Positions 7,937-17,739 of a stretch of DNA of 64,000 nucleotides are shown piece by piece. This DNA is from a bacterium (GTDB taxonomy: Bacteria; Myxococcota_A; Polyangia; Nannocystales; Nannocystaceae). The stretch covers positions 124,001-188,000 of the forward strand of contig JANSYI010000008.1 in NCBI GenBank assembly GCA_024742475.1, read 5' to 3'. The stretch's first letter is position 1. Every line of letters starts with the position of its first letter. The notes beneath the pieces are model-generated. The model ran no database searches. It had not been told where the DNA came from and worked only from the letters and a program-made list of their open reading frames with translations. The translations under genes and the position numbers were made by a program.

Positions 7937-8073
7937 GGACTACACGCCTGGGTTGCCGCCGACTGGACGATCCGTGACGGCCGGCGAAGAAATTCGACTC
8001 TGCCGGGCGCGCGACGACCGCGATCATCCGCGACGACCGGTTCGGGCGCAACCGGCCAGGGTGCAGCGCGATG

Positions 8074-9045
<972 letters not shown>

Positions 9046-9056
9046 GCGGAGCGCGA

Positions 9057-9062
9057 AGTGTA
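9057..9062 (-). promoter_or_regulatory. -10-like TACACT upstream of the module B barrel gene
   Basis: Eleven bases separate it from GTG 9045. It suggests that module B can be transcribed separately from the zinc-ribbon gene that ends 45 bases upstream. Confidence 0.4.
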
Positions 9063-9089
9063 GCCCGTCCTCGCGTCCGCGGCGGCAAC

Positions 9090-10055
9090 TCAGCTCCGCA
9101 CGGGTGGCAGCGCCGCGACGGCGTCTGGGCGGAGCACGACGCGGCCGCCCTCGGTGGTCGCACGCACCGTCGCCTCGGGCGCGACGACCGTCTCGAACAC
9201 GTGGTGGTCGTGCGGCGTAAAGCCTCGCTCGCGGAGGAACCGTTCGACGCGCTGAAGCTCATCCGCCGAATCGGGCTCGAATAGACGCCGCTCGGTCAGC
9301 TCGAGCCACGCCTTGCCGCGCTCCACCGTGCCGGCGTCGGCTCGCAGCGCCGCGGTCTGCTGCTCGATCAAGTGCCACGTCCCCAGCGACGCGCGGCCGT
9401 CGTCGTCGGAGCGCACCGCGATGTCATAGGCCACGCACGCTCGACCGCTCAGCGGCGCGATCAGGGGATCGCCGACGAGCGTGACGGGTTCGTCCCGCAG
9501 CTGCAGCGGCTGGGGGCTCGGGAGGGCCCACCGCCAGCGCATCGGCAGCGCGCGCGGCCGCGGGGGCCCGCCCAGCTCGTACATGCGGCGAGTGATCGCG
9601 ATGGCGGCCAACGCGGTGGCGATCATCGTGAGCCCGGCGGGCATGAGCGTTCCGTTGCCCAGGAACAGCTGCGCCAACATGACCCCGAGGAACAGGCCCA
9701 GCGAGCCGAGCACGAGGGTGCTCCCCGACTCCATCGCCCATTTGCGGACCGTGCGGTCGAGCGCGAACGCCTCGTTCTCCGATAGCGCCAGCACCACGTC
9801 GTCGCGGCGCAGGTCGAGCCACGCCTCGGCGCCGCACGACGGGCAGCACCCGCGCGGCGCCTCCCCGACCGCCACCCGATAGCCGGCCTCGATCACCGGG
9901 TTGCGAAGGTAGCCGCACTGCGAGCAGAGCGAGCCGCACGGGTGCTCGGCGGACTCGTCGGCGGTGCGACCGATGTGCCGCAGGCGGGCTGGCACCCGCG
10001 GTTTTCGGGTGATGCCCCGCGGCTTCACCGCGACTTTGAACGCGTCTCGACCCAT
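9090..10055 (-). CDS. zinc-ribbon membrane protein with GIDE-like domain
   Basis: 321 residues. Two CxxC pairs (CSQC near residue 44 and CPSC near 72) form a zinc ribbon. Two transmembrane helices follow at about 110-150. The C-terminal half contains [15 protein letters not shown], then [15 protein letters not shown] and a final turn-rich strand. This order resembles the GIDE (MULAN-type) domain found between membrane helices in bacterial proteins of unknown role. The eukaryotic ubiquitin-ligase RING finger is absent. The assignment is by pattern only. Confidence 0.7.
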   Translation of the reverse strand: MGRDAFKVAVKPRGITRKPRVPARLRHIGRTADESAEHPCGSLCSQCGYLRNPVIEAGYRVAVGEAPRGCCPSCGAEAWLDLRRDDVVLALSENEAFALDRTVRKWAMESGSTLVLGSLGLFLGVMLAQLFLGNGTLMPAGLTMIATALAAIAITRRMYELGGPPRPRALPMRWRWALPSPQPLQLRDEPVTLVGDPLIAPLSGRACVAYDIAVRSDDDGRASLGTWHLIEQQTAALRADAGTVERGKAWLELTERRLFEPDSADELQRVERFLRERGFTPHDHHVFETVVAPEATVRATTEGGRVVLRPDAVAALPPVRS

Positions 10056-10135
10056 GCTGTGCAGAACCGACCTCTGCGGCAGTACCGAAGATTCCCCAAA
10101 AACGCACGCGCGACGGACGCGCCCGCTACGGAAAA

Positions 10136-12463
10136 GTGGCCAATCGTGGTGTCCTAGCCTTCGTGCGACTCGAGACTTGGACTGCTTTGCTTCCCGGCGC
10201 CCTGCTGCTCGCCTGCTCGACCCCCGGGCCCGAGGGCGGCGAGGACACCAACCCCATCGATCCGAACCTCACCACCACCACGGACACCGACGGCAGCTCG
10301 GGCGGCACCGAGGACCCATGGGACGATTCGTCGGGCTCCCCGGACACCGACAGCACGACGGGGCCGGAGTGTGCCGAGGACTGTGGCGAGGGCGAGTGCA
10401 TCGCCGGGGCCTGCTGCGCCGCCGAGTCCGTGTGCGCCGACGTCTGCTGCGGTGAGGGCGACGTCTGCTCCTTTCAAGAGTGCGTGACGCCCGGAGCGGA
10501 GTGCGTCGACGCCAGCGAGTGCGCCGAGGACGAGTACTGCGAGTACTCGCTGGGCGAGCCGGGAGACGAGGGCGTGGGCAAGTGCGGCGGCGGCGTGTCG
10601 CTGGCGACCGGCCGCTGCCTGCCCGAGCCCCCCGAGTGCCCCGACGGCGTCGTGCCCGAGGGCGACGACATCGACTGCCTCCCCGAGTGCGAGGTGATCC
10701 CCGAGCCCAGCTTCGCGCCCGAGCTCAAGTACCACTGGGACGGCGGCGACTCGATGATGGCGCCGATCATCGTCCAGCTCGATGACGACAACTGCGACGA
10801 CCAGGTCGACGAGCGCGACATTCCCGAGATCGTCTTCTCCACGTTCGACGGCGGCCAATACAACGTCAACGGCACGCTGCGCGCGATCTCCATCGTCGAC
10901 GGCGCCATCGTCGAGAAGTGGTCCGTCAACCCGCAGGACATCCAGATCAACCCCGGCCGCTCAATCGCGGCGGGCAACATCGACGGCGTTCCGGGCAACG
11001 AGGTCGTCGTGTGCCTGACCAACGGCGGCGTTCGAGCCTACAACGCCGACGGCACCGAGCTTTGGACCTCCGACTACGTCGGGGGCTGCTTCATGCCGTC
11101 GATCGCCGACCTCGACCAAGACGGGGCCCCCGAAGTGGTCATGCAAAACGGCGTCGTTGCAGGCGCAACGGGGCTGACCCAGGCGACCTACGCCGCAGGC
11201 GGAGGCGCGACGAGCATCGTGGTCAGCGACATCGACGGCGACGGCGTGCTCGAGGTCGTCGGGCCCACCACCGCGTTCGACGGCGACGGCACGCAGATCG
11301 CCGCCACGGGCATCGGGGGTGTTCACCCCGCGGTTGCGGACTTCGACGGTGACGGGGCCGCCGAAGTTGCCGTCATCAACACCAGCAACCACACGCTCGC
11401 GGTGTGGAGGCCGGACCCGCTCAACCCCGCGGGGGCCGAGATCATCCGGCAAGACATCAACATCAACGGCACGCTGGGCGCCTGCTCGGGCGACACCGGC
11501 GGCGGCCCCCCGACGATCGCAGACTTCAACGGTGATGGCGTACCCGATGTGGGCGTCGCTGCCGGGGTGGGCTACGCGGTGTTCGATGGTGCCGCGCTGA
11601 TGAACCCGGCGATCCCCAACGAGACCACGCTGCTTTGGATCACGCCGGCGGTCGACTGCTCCTCGCGCCAGACGGGCAGCTCGGTGTTCGACTTCGACGG
11701 CAACGGGCAAGCGGAGGTGGTCTACGCCGACGAGCAATACCTGCGGATCTACGACGGCCCCACGGGCACGGTGCTGTTCGAGACCTGCAATACCACCGGC
11801 ACGCTCTGGGAGTACCCGCTGGTCGCCGACGTGGACAACGACGGACACGCGGACATCGTGGCGATCAGCAACGACTACTCGTCGATCACCTGCCCCCTCG
11901 ATGGCAGCCAGCAAAGCGGCGTGCGCGTATTCGGCGACCAAGAAGGCAAGTGGGTCCGCACGCGCCGCATCTGGAACCAGCACGCCTATCACGTGACCAA
12001 CGTCGAAGAGGACGGCACCATTCCGGTCATCGAAGAGGCCAACTGGACGGTGCCTCGGCTCAACAACTTCCGGCAGAACGTGCAGCCCGAGGGTGAGTTC
12101 TCCGCACCGGACCTCGTAGCCAGCGTGGGGCCCGACTGCAACCCGATGGCCTACGGCGTGGTCGCGACCGTGCGCAACATCGGGCGGGCCGCGGTGCCGG
12201 CCGGGGTTCCGGTCACCTTCTATGCGGGCGATCCCGCCGCAGGGGGCGAGCTGCTCGGCACGTTGAACACGACAAAGGAGCTCTACCCAGCAGAAGGTGA
12301 AGAGCTGGTGCTCGCGCCGTCTACGAACCTGATGGCGCTGCGCGACGGGCTGGTCGAGGCCTGGGTGGTCGTCAACGAGGGGAACCCCGTGACGACGTGG
12401 CGCGAGTGTCGGCCGGACAACAACGCCGCATCCGCGCTGGTGCCGTGCAACATCTCGGGGTGA
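10136..12463 (+). CDS. VCBS/FG-GAP repeat lipoprotein with Cys-rich N-terminus
   Basis: Up to 775 residues. A lipoprotein signal ends LLLAC; two starts are possible, GTG 10136 or GTG 10163, and the second gives a normal 18-residue signal. After a Thr/Asp/Gly linker comes a Cys-dense block (about 80-200). Then come at least six beta-propeller blades with Ca-binding loops such as ADLDQDGAPEV, SDIDGDGVLEV, ADFDGDGAAEV, ADFNGDGVPDV, FDFDGNGQAEV and ADVDNDGHADI. The last 120 residues (LVASVGPDCNPMAYGVVATV) look like a CARDB-type adhesion domain. It is a surface protein of unknown partner, a very common type in this group. Confidence 0.9.
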   Translation: MANRGVLAFVRLETWTALLPGALLLACSTPGPEGGEDTNPIDPNLTTTTDTDGSSGGTEDPWDDSSGSPDTDSTTGPECAEDCGEGECIAGACCAAESVCADVCCGEGDVCSFQECVTPGAECVDASECAEDEYCEYSLGEPGDEGVGKCGGGVSLATGRCLPEPPECPDGVVPEGDDIDCLPECEVIPEPSFAPELKYHWDGGDSMMAPIIVQLDDDNCDDQVDERDIPEIVFSTFDGGQYNVNGTLRAISIVDGAIVEKWSVNPQDIQINPGRSIAAGNIDGVPGNEVVVCLTNGGVRAYNADGTELWTSDYVGGCFMPSIADLDQDGAPEVVMQNGVVAGATGLTQATYAAGGGATSIVVSDIDGDGVLEVVGPTTAFDGDGTQIAATGIGGVHPAVADFDGDGAAEVAVINTSNHTLAVWRPDPLNPAGAEIIRQDININGTLGACSGDTGGGPPTIADFNGDGVPDVGVAAGVGYAVFDGAALMNPAIPNETTLLWITPAVDCSSRQTGSSVFDFDGNGQAEVVYADEQYLRIYDGPTGTVLFETCNTTGTLWEYPLVADVDNDGHADIVAISNDYSSITCPLDGSQQSGVRVFGDQEGKWVRTRRIWNQHAYHVTNVEEDGTIPVIEEANWTVPRLNNFRQNVQPEGEFSAPDLVASVGPDCNPMAYGVVATVRNIGRAAVPAGVPVTFYAGDPAAGGELLGTLNTTKELYPAEGEELVLAPSTNLMALRDGLVEAWVVVNEGNPVTTWRECRPDNNAASALVPCNISG

Positions 12464-12469
12464 GCGTGC

Positions 12470-12475
12470 TACATA
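12470..12475 (+). promoter_or_regulatory. -10-like TACATA, leaderless start of the M74 peptidase
   Basis: Seven bases before ATG 12483, just after the stop of the VCBS gene. Confidence 0.45.
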
Positions 12476-12482
12476 GCCCGCG

Positions 12483-13601
12483 ATGCTGCGCCCAAGCGCA
12501 CTCGCAATCGCGCTCTTCGCACTGTGGGCGGCGTTCCTCGCCGCTCCCGAGCCTGCGCAGGCCGCGAGCCGCTGCGAATACGTCGTGAAGAAGGGCGACA
12601 CGCTCGCCCAGATCGCCCGTCGGAAGCGGACCACTACCGACGCCTTGCTGCAGGCCAACCCGAAGCTGCGCAAGAACCCCCACCGCCTCCGGCCAGGCCA
12701 GACGATTCGGCTGTGCACATCGCGGTCGAGCTCACGCTCACGCGGCTCGTCGCAGAAATGCGGAAAGTCGGGGCACATCGTCAACCACACGGTCGGTGAC
12801 GGCGAGACCCTGGGCGCGCTGGCAGCCGAGTACGAGACGTCGGTCGCCGCCATTCGTCGCAGCAACCGGAAGCTCAAGAAGCGGAAGAACAACATGATCC
12901 GCAAGGGCGAGACGCTCCGCATCTGCACCTCGTCGGGGCCACGCGCCAAGGAGAGGCTCGTCGGAGGCGTACAGCTCCCCGAGGGCACCGGCTACATTCG
13001 CCGTCGCCCCGGCAACGCGTGGGGCAAGGCTGCCGTCATTCACAGCATCGTCGCCGCGATCGAGCGCTACCACGCCGGCACACCCAGAGCGCCCGTGGTC
13101 CGCATCGGTGACATCAGCCGCAAGTCGGGCGGACCGCTGGGCAACCACCTCTCCCACCAAGGCGGCCGCGACATCGACGTCGGCTACATCTTCGATGACG
13201 GTAGCGGCCGCAAGGAGCTCGACGTCGCGCACTCCTGGGCCCTCGTGAAGGCGTTCACCGAAGACGCCAACCTCAAGGTCATCTTCGCCGACTACGGCGT
13301 GCAAGGGCTGCTGTACGAGCACGCCCTGTCCATCGGCGAGGACCCCGAGCTGCTCGACGAGCTCTTCGAGTACCCCAACCGCGGCTCCTCCAACGCGGTC
13401 ATCTATCACTGGCGCGGACACGCCCGTCACTTCCACGTCCGCTACCGCCGCGACTCGAGCATCCAGGACACTTGCACCGAGCTCCCCGGCACCCTCGTCA
13501 TCGACCGCGAGGGGACCTGGGCTCGGGTGGTCCCCGGTGGCCCCAACGGGCCGACGCTCGCGCCCGCGCGGTGGTGCAGCGGAGAGACGCCTCGCAGCTG
13601 A
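12483..13601 (+). CDS. LysM-containing murein endopeptidase, peptidase family M74 (MepA-like)
   Basis: Cleaves peptide cross-links of peptidoglycan in the periplasm. 372 residues: signal peptide (about 1-28), two LysM domains (33-79 and 99-148, each starting with a GDTL- or GETL-type motif) that bind glycan, then the M74 zinc metallopeptidase domain. The zinc site is visible as HLSHQGGRDID (His225, Asp230, Asp232) and as the HFH motif at 316-318. E. coli MepA lacks LysM domains, so this is a fusion. TACATA lies seven bases before ATG 12483, so it is probably expressed apart from the VCBS gene 19 bases upstream. Confidence 0.9.
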   Translation: MLRPSALAIALFALWAAFLAAPEPAQAASRCEYVVKKGDTLAQIARRKRTTTDALLQANPKLRKNPHRLRPGQTIRLCTSRSSSRSRGSSQKCGKSGHIVNHTVGDGETLGALAAEYETSVAAIRRSNRKLKKRKNNMIRKGETLRICTSSGPRAKERLVGGVQLPEGTGYIRRRPGNAWGKAAVIHSIVAAIERYHAGTPRAPVVRIGDISRKSGGPLGNHLSHQGGRDIDVGYIFDDGSGRKELDVAHSWALVKAFTEDANLKVIFADYGVQGLLYEHALSIGEDPELLDELFEYPNRGSSNAVIYHWRGHARHFHVRYRRDSSIQDTCTELPGTLVIDREGTWARVVPGGPNGPTLAPARWCSGETPRS

Positions 13602-13698
13602 GCGCTCGCGTCCCATGGGACCGTCTCGCGACGCGGACTGCCAAAAAAACTGAACCCCGACCCGGAATCGGAGCTCGCTGGCGCGACACTGTCTTCGG

Positions 13699-14093
13699 AT
13701 GGTGACTCGAACGCCTGCCGCCGCAGCCGAGATGCTCGCGTCGGCCACGCCGCAGCCCGCGGTCGCGGACATCGAGCTGGCGAAGCGATGCGCCGCGGGG
13801 GACCCGGAGGCGACCGAAGCGCTGTACCGCGCGCACGTCGGCTCGGTTCGAGCGATGGCACGATTGCATGCGAGCCATGCCGCGGTCGCTGACGACCTCG
13901 TGCACGACGCGTGAGCACGCTGGTCGCGCGACTCCCGAACGACGAGCGGGAGGCGTTCACGCTGCGGAGCGTGCAGCGGCTCTCGCTCGACGAGGTTTCG
14001 GCGCTGCTCGGTGTCGCGGTCTCGACCGTCAGCGACCGCGACCGTCGCGCCCGACAGAGACTTCGCGCTTGGATGAGAGAGGAAGACGCATGA
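13699..14093 (+). pseudogene. ECF sigma factor gene with central deletion, split into two reading frames
   Basis: The first frame (13699-13914, 71 codons) starts region 2 normally (AKRCAAGDPEATEALYRAH; VADDLVHDA) and stops where region 2.3 should begin. The second (13911-14093, 60 codons) begins LVARLPNDEREAF and carries an intact region 4 helix-turn-helix (LSLDEVSALLGVAVSTVSDR). Regions 2.3-2.4 and the linker, some 60-70 residues that read the -10 element, are missing. The frames overlap as GTGA. A deletion in an old sigma gene is the simplest reading. A working two-subunit sigma factor like B. subtilis SigO/RsoA is less likely, because region 2 is cut short. Confidence 0.7.
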
Positions 14094-15097
14094 CCGGAGC
14101 CACCGAACTCGACGCCCTGATCGACCGCGCTCGCGGAGAGCTCGAGGTCGCCGAGCCCCCGGAGGGACTCGAGCGCGTGCAGGCGTTCGGCGCATGGAGT
14201 GCGCGTCAGCGGACAATTGCGCGCCGGGTCTGGCTCGTCGCGTGCGTGGCCTCCGTCCTCTGGCTGCTCGACTTCGCCTACTCGACCTGGTTGTTCAGCT
14301 TTCTGCACAACTCGGGGCCGTGGCGGACGGGGCTCGCGTTGATCTTCCCTCTGGCGATCTACAGCGTGGTCGCGCAGGGGGCGAGGCGCAGCGCGTACCT
14401 GTGGCAGATCGGCGTGCGGGCGCTCCTGTTCGCCACATGCATGGTCGGAGCGTCGACCTCCATCTTCCAGACCGCGACCTACGATAGCCAGCTCGGCATC
14501 GCGCTGGGGTCGATGGTGCCGAGCCTCGTCGTCCCCACGGCGCTGCTCATGCTGGCGCTGCTCGGCGGACATGGACTCGACGCGCCTCGGCGAGGCGTTC
14601 CGCGCACCGGCTTCGAGAAGGTCTTGTCGCTGTCCCTGGTGATGGGGCTCGCGGACGCCGCGTTCATGATGTTCGTCGCCTCCGCGAAGGTGGGGGTCGT
14701 CGGGCTTGGGCCTTGGCCGTTCATCCTTCCCCTCGTCCTCGGCGCGGGCGCCTACGGAATCCTCCACGGGCGGGTGTGGGGCCTGCTGCTCATGGCGCTG
14801 GGCAACCTGGCCGAGGTCCTGTTGATCTTCGACGAAGCGCTGTTCGGCTCGTCGCTGCTCACCGGTCAAGCCGCGTTCGTCCTGATGCTCACCGCGACCG
14901 TGCAGCTGCTCCTGCCAGTGCCGGTCTACGCCGCGATGCTCTCGCCCAGCAGCGCCTGGGTCGAGCGCCTGAAGGCCATGGACGCGCCCGTGGCTCGCGT
15001 GCTGGCCGTCGTCATCGGGATCTTGCTCGCGCTCTCGGCCTGGCTCGCGATGACGATCGCTCCGCACATGGGCGCGCTGGCGGATGCGGTCAGTTGA
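14090..15097 (+). CDS. polytopic membrane protein downstream of a sigma gene
   Basis: 335 residues. The N-terminal 35 residues are cytoplasmic and acidic (LDALIDRARGELEVAEPPEG), then about nine hydrophobic segments follow. The start ATG 14090 overlaps the stop of the sigma remnant as ATGA, the usual place for an anti-sigma factor, but no zinc motif or known anti-sigma domain is visible. The frame is intact even though its sigma partner is damaged. Function is unknown. Confidence 0.75.
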   Translation: MTGATELDALIDRARGELEVAEPPEGLERVQAFGAWSARQRTIARRVWLVACVASVLWLLDFAYSTWLFSFLHNSGPWRTGLALIFPLAIYSVVAQGARRSAYLWQIGVRALLFATCMVGASTSIFQTATYDSQLGIALGSMVPSLVVPTALLMLALLGGHGLDAPRRGVPRTGFEKVLSLSLVMGLADAAFMMFVASAKVGVVGLGPWPFILPLVLGAGAYGILHGRVWGLLLMALGNLAEVLLIFDEALFGSSLLTGQAAFVLMLTATVQLLLPVPVYAAMLSPSSAWVERLKAMDAPVARVLAVVIGILLALSAWLAMTIAPHMGALADAVS

Positions 15098-15182
15098 CGG
15101 CCGAGCGATGGCTCGGATTCGCCCGCTCGCTCCCGCCGCCGCGGAAACGAGCGGTGCAAGGGCAGCGCTGGGCAACCTCGGC

Positions 15183-15188
15183 TACACT
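15183..15188 (+). promoter_or_regulatory. -10-like TACACT, leaderless start
   Basis: Seven bases before ATG 15196 (spacer CCGCCGC). Confidence 0.5.
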
Positions 15189-15195
15189 CCGCCGC

Positions 15196-16116
15196 ATGGT
15201 CTTCAGACTCGCAGAGTCCCTCGCCACGATCGGCCTCGCCGGCGCGCTCTTCGGGTGCACGGTGTCGATCAACTCCGACGAGGACACCGACACGGACACC
15301 GACGCAGGGTCGGCAGACAGCGCGGAGACGACGAACGACAGCCGGACCTCGGGCAACGACACCGCGTCGTCGAACCCGACGACGAACGACCCGACCACCG
15401 GCAACACGTCGCAGGCCGACACCTCGACCGGCGAACTCGACCCCGCCACCGACGGGGGCGGGCACGACGACTGCGAGTTCTCCGAGGACTTCGAAGGCCT
15501 CGCCGACGGCGATCCGTGGCCCAGCCCGTGGGAGGTCGAAGGCGGCGTCGCCGTGGCCGACGTTCAAGGTGGTGAGGGTCGCCTCCAGGCCACGATTCAA
15601 GGGTACTCGCTGGCGCGCATGGGCGTGCACCTCGACTGCGAGGAGCTCGACGCGTCGGTCACGTTCCGCTTCTCCGACGGCAACACACAGGGCGCGGGCT
15701 TGTACGGGCGCACCAACGGCGGCTACCTCCGCGAGACCGACCCCCCTGGCGAGGGCTACGCCGCCTTCTCCGAGCTGTTCCGCAACCCCGGGGCGATCGG
15801 CGCATGGCGTGAAGTCGCGGGCGAAGAGCAGCTGATTCAGGGCAGCGAGGACGTGCCCCTGCAGGCCAACGTCGACTACCGCATGCGGCTTCGCGTCACG
15901 CAGATCGACGCCGCCAACAGCCTCGTCCAGGGCAAGATCTGGCGGCTCGAGGACAGCGAGCCCACGGAGTGGACCGTGGAGCGGATGGACAACACCGCCA
16001 GCCTCCAGGGCGTCGGCGGCGGCATCGCACTCGACGCGTGGAGCAGCGATCCCGTGGACGGTGGCGCGGGCGCGGATCTATTCTTCGATGATCTCGTCGT
16101 AACGCGCGCCCGATAG
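15196..16116 (+). CDS. lipoprotein with jelly-roll-like domain, first of a tandem pair
   Basis: 306 residues. Signal ends ALFGC (Cys about 21), then a long Asp/Thr/Ser linker (25-90). The folded domain (about 95-306) starts CEFSEDFEG and contains YSLARMG, QGAGLYGRTNGGYLRET, RVTQIDAANSLVQGK and a final FFDDLVV. This beta-rich order suggests a concanavalin-like (LamG-type) sandwich. No catalytic residues stand out. It shares these blocks with the next gene, so a local duplication made the pair. Confidence 0.85.
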   Translation: MVFRLAESLATIGLAGALFGCTVSINSDEDTDTDTDAGSADSAETTNDSRTSGNDTASSNPTTNDPTTGNTSQADTSTGELDPATDGGGHDDCEFSEDFEGLADGDPWPSPWEVEGGVAVADVQGGEGRLQATIQGYSLARMGVHLDCEELDASVTFRFSDGNTQGAGLYGRTNGGYLRETDPPGEGYAAFSELFRNPGAIGAWREVAGEEQLIQGSEDVPLQANVDYRMRLRVTQIDAANSLVQGKIWRLEDSEPTEWTVERMDNTASLQGVGGGIALDAWSSDPVDGGAGADLFFDDLVVTRAR

Positions 16117-16137
16117 AAGATCCCCTCGATCCTTCGC

Positions 16138-16143
16138 TACCCT
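16138..16143 (+). promoter_or_regulatory. -10-like TACCCT, leaderless start
   Basis: Six bases before ATG 16150. The second copy of the pair therefore has its own promoter. Confidence 0.5.
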
Positions 16144-16149
16144 CGTGCC

Positions 16150-17028
16150 ATGCGAAGGATGTCGCAGTCCTACTGGGGCCTGCCCTTGTGGCTCGCCCTC
16201 GGCGTCGGTTGTTCCGAACCCGACCGCGGGCCGGGGGTCCCACACGATGCGGCGGACGCTCCGGACGAGGACGGAGACTCCTCGGGCGAGCCCTCCGACG
16301 CCGAGCACCCCTTCCCTGCCGCTGCGCCGTCGGCCCCCGACGCCTACGACTGCTTCTTCGTGGAGACGTTCGACGGACCGACCGGTGCACCCTGGCCCGA
16401 GCCTTGGGAGCCGCTCGGTGGCGTCGGCGCAGCGGACCTGCGCAGCGGATGGGGACGGCTCGCCCCCGAGCTGACCAAGTACTCGCTCGCGCGCATGGGC
16501 GCGCCAATCGGCTGCCGAGATTTCAGCGCCGTCGTCACCGTCATGTTCGCGGACCCGCAGACGCAGGGCGCCGCGATCTACGGGCGGCAGAACGGCGGCT
16601 ACCTGCGAGAGACCACCCCGTTTGGGCGCGGCTACTCCGTGTTCTCCGAGGCGTTTCGCGACCCGGCGGGCGTGGGGCTTTGGCGCGAGCTCGGCGGCAT
16701 CGAACAGGACCTCACCCCGGTCGCTCCGTTCGAGATCATCCCGTTCGTCCCCTACTCGATGCGGCTTCAGGTCACACAGATCGACGCCTCCCAGACGCTG
16801 CTGCAAGGCAAGCTCTGGAAGGCGGGGGAGCCCGAGCCCGCAGCGTGGGACGTGGTCTTCGTCGACACCCAGACCAGCCTTCAAGGCGCCGAGGGTGGCA
16901 TCGCCCTCGACGTGTGGTCGGTGCTGGTCGAGGGCGAGGCGGCCGCAGCATACGACGTCTACTTCGACGATCTCGTCGTGACCCCGCCGCTCACCAAGCC
17001 CGAGCTCCCCACCGACCTGAGCATCTGA
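16150..17028 (+). CDS. lipoprotein with jelly-roll-like domain, second of a tandem pair
   Basis: 292 residues. Signal ends ALGVGC. The linker is shorter and more Pro/Ala-rich than in the first copy. The domain keeps YSLARMG, QGAAIYGRQNGGYLRET, LQVTQIDASQTLLQGK and YFDDLVV in the same order. Between the conserved blocks the two have diverged, so the duplication is not recent. The start is set by TACCCT six bases upstream. Confidence 0.85.
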   Translation: MRRMSQSYWGLPLWLALGVGCSEPDRGPGVPHDAADAPDEDGDSSGEPSDAEHPFPAAAPSAPDAYDCFFVETFDGPTGAPWPEPWEPLGGVGAADLRSGWGRLAPELTKYSLARMGAPIGCRDFSAVVTVMFADPQTQGAAIYGRQNGGYLRETTPFGRGYSVFSEAFRDPAGVGLWRELGGIEQDLTPVAPFEIIPFVPYSMRLQVTQIDASQTLLQGKLWKAGEPEPAAWDVVFVDTQTSLQGAEGGIALDVWSVLVEGEAAAAYDVYFDDLVVTPPLTKPELPTDLSI

Positions 17029-17033
17029 GGTGC

Positions 17034-17039
17034 TAGCAT
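17034..17039 (+). promoter_or_regulatory. -10-like TAGCAT, leaderless start
   Basis: Seven bases before ATG 17047. Confidence 0.45.
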
Positions 17040-17046
17040 TGCTCGT

Positions 17047-17718
17047 ATGCGCCGATTGATCTTGTCTGCAGGCCTCCTGTGCTTGGCGGGGTGCGACGAC
17101 GCGGATGCCCACGAGGCCAAGCGCGCGGCCTCCAAGGCGCTCGATCAGGCAAAGCGCGGCTACGGCAAGGCCGAGAAGGGCGTCCGCAAGGGCTACGACA
17201 AGGCCGAGAAGGGCGTCCGCAAGGGCTACGACAAGGCCAAGGCGCGCATCGACGGCATCGACTGGGTGCAGGCGTTCGAGTCGACCAAGGACACCATCGA
17301 CCAGGCCAGCAACGCGCTCGAGGCCCCGACCGACCCCGGGCCTGCCGACGCGTGGTGGAACCGCGGCGCCGATGCGGTCGAATGCACCGACAGCACGTGC
17401 ACCGTGGCTCCATGGTTCGTTCGCGAGGCGCGCTCCAACCCCGCGCGCCTGATGGGCGACGTCAAGGTCTTCACCGCCCCCGACGATTCGGGCTGGCTGC
17501 TCGGCGAGGTCCGCACGGGCAGCGCCGCCCACTCGATGGGGTTTCGCGCCGGCGACGTGGTCCGGACCATCGGAGGCCACCCACTCACCGACAAGCTCGC
17601 GCGCCTCGAAATCCTCGCCGCGCTCCGCAAGGCCGACGAGGTGCAAACCACCTTCGTGCGCAACGGCGAGACCAAGGTCTCCACGCTCACGATCCGCTTT
17701 GCGTCCGCAAGCGGCTGA
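17047..17718 (+). CDS. lipoprotein with Lys-rich helical repeats and PDZ domain
   Basis: 223 residues. Signal ends LCLAGC (Cys about 14). Residues 20-75 form a charged amphipathic helix with repeats of KAEKGVRKGYD, probably a coiled rod. A linker with two Cys follows, then a PDZ domain (about 140-220): WLLGEVRTGSAAHSMGFRAGDVV and the GGHPLTD turn. PDZ domains bind C-terminal peptides. There is no protease domain, so it may be an adaptor in the periplasm. Confidence 0.85.
   Translation: MRRLILSAGLLCLAGCDDADAHEAKRAASKALDQAKRGYGKAEKGVRKGYDKAEKGVRKGYDKAKARIDGIDWVQAFESTKDTIDQASNALEAPTDPGPADAWWNRGADAVECTDSTCTVAPWFVREARSNPARLMGDVKVFTAPDDSGWLLGEVRTGSAAHSMGFRAGDVVRTIGGHPLTDKLARLEILAALRKADEVQTTFVRNGETKVSTLTIRFASASG
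17167..17232 (+). repeat. 33-base exact tandem duplication
   Basis: Two identical 33-base copies (17167-17199, 17200-17232) encode the 11-residue helical repeat. Base identity with no silent change suggests a recent duplication. Confidence 0.9.
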
Positions 17719-17739
17719 GCACTGCGGTAGCTTCGTACC

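Noticed and set aside
10961..12988. A 675-codon minus-strand frame under the VCBS lipoprotein
   Set aside because: It is a shadow of the Asp-rich propeller repeats. It shows no domain and its composition follows the opposite strand.
13699..14093. Two-subunit sigma factor like SigO/RsoA
   Set aside because: The region 2 piece stops before the part that reads the -10 element, so it could not work like the known split factors. Deletion is favoured.
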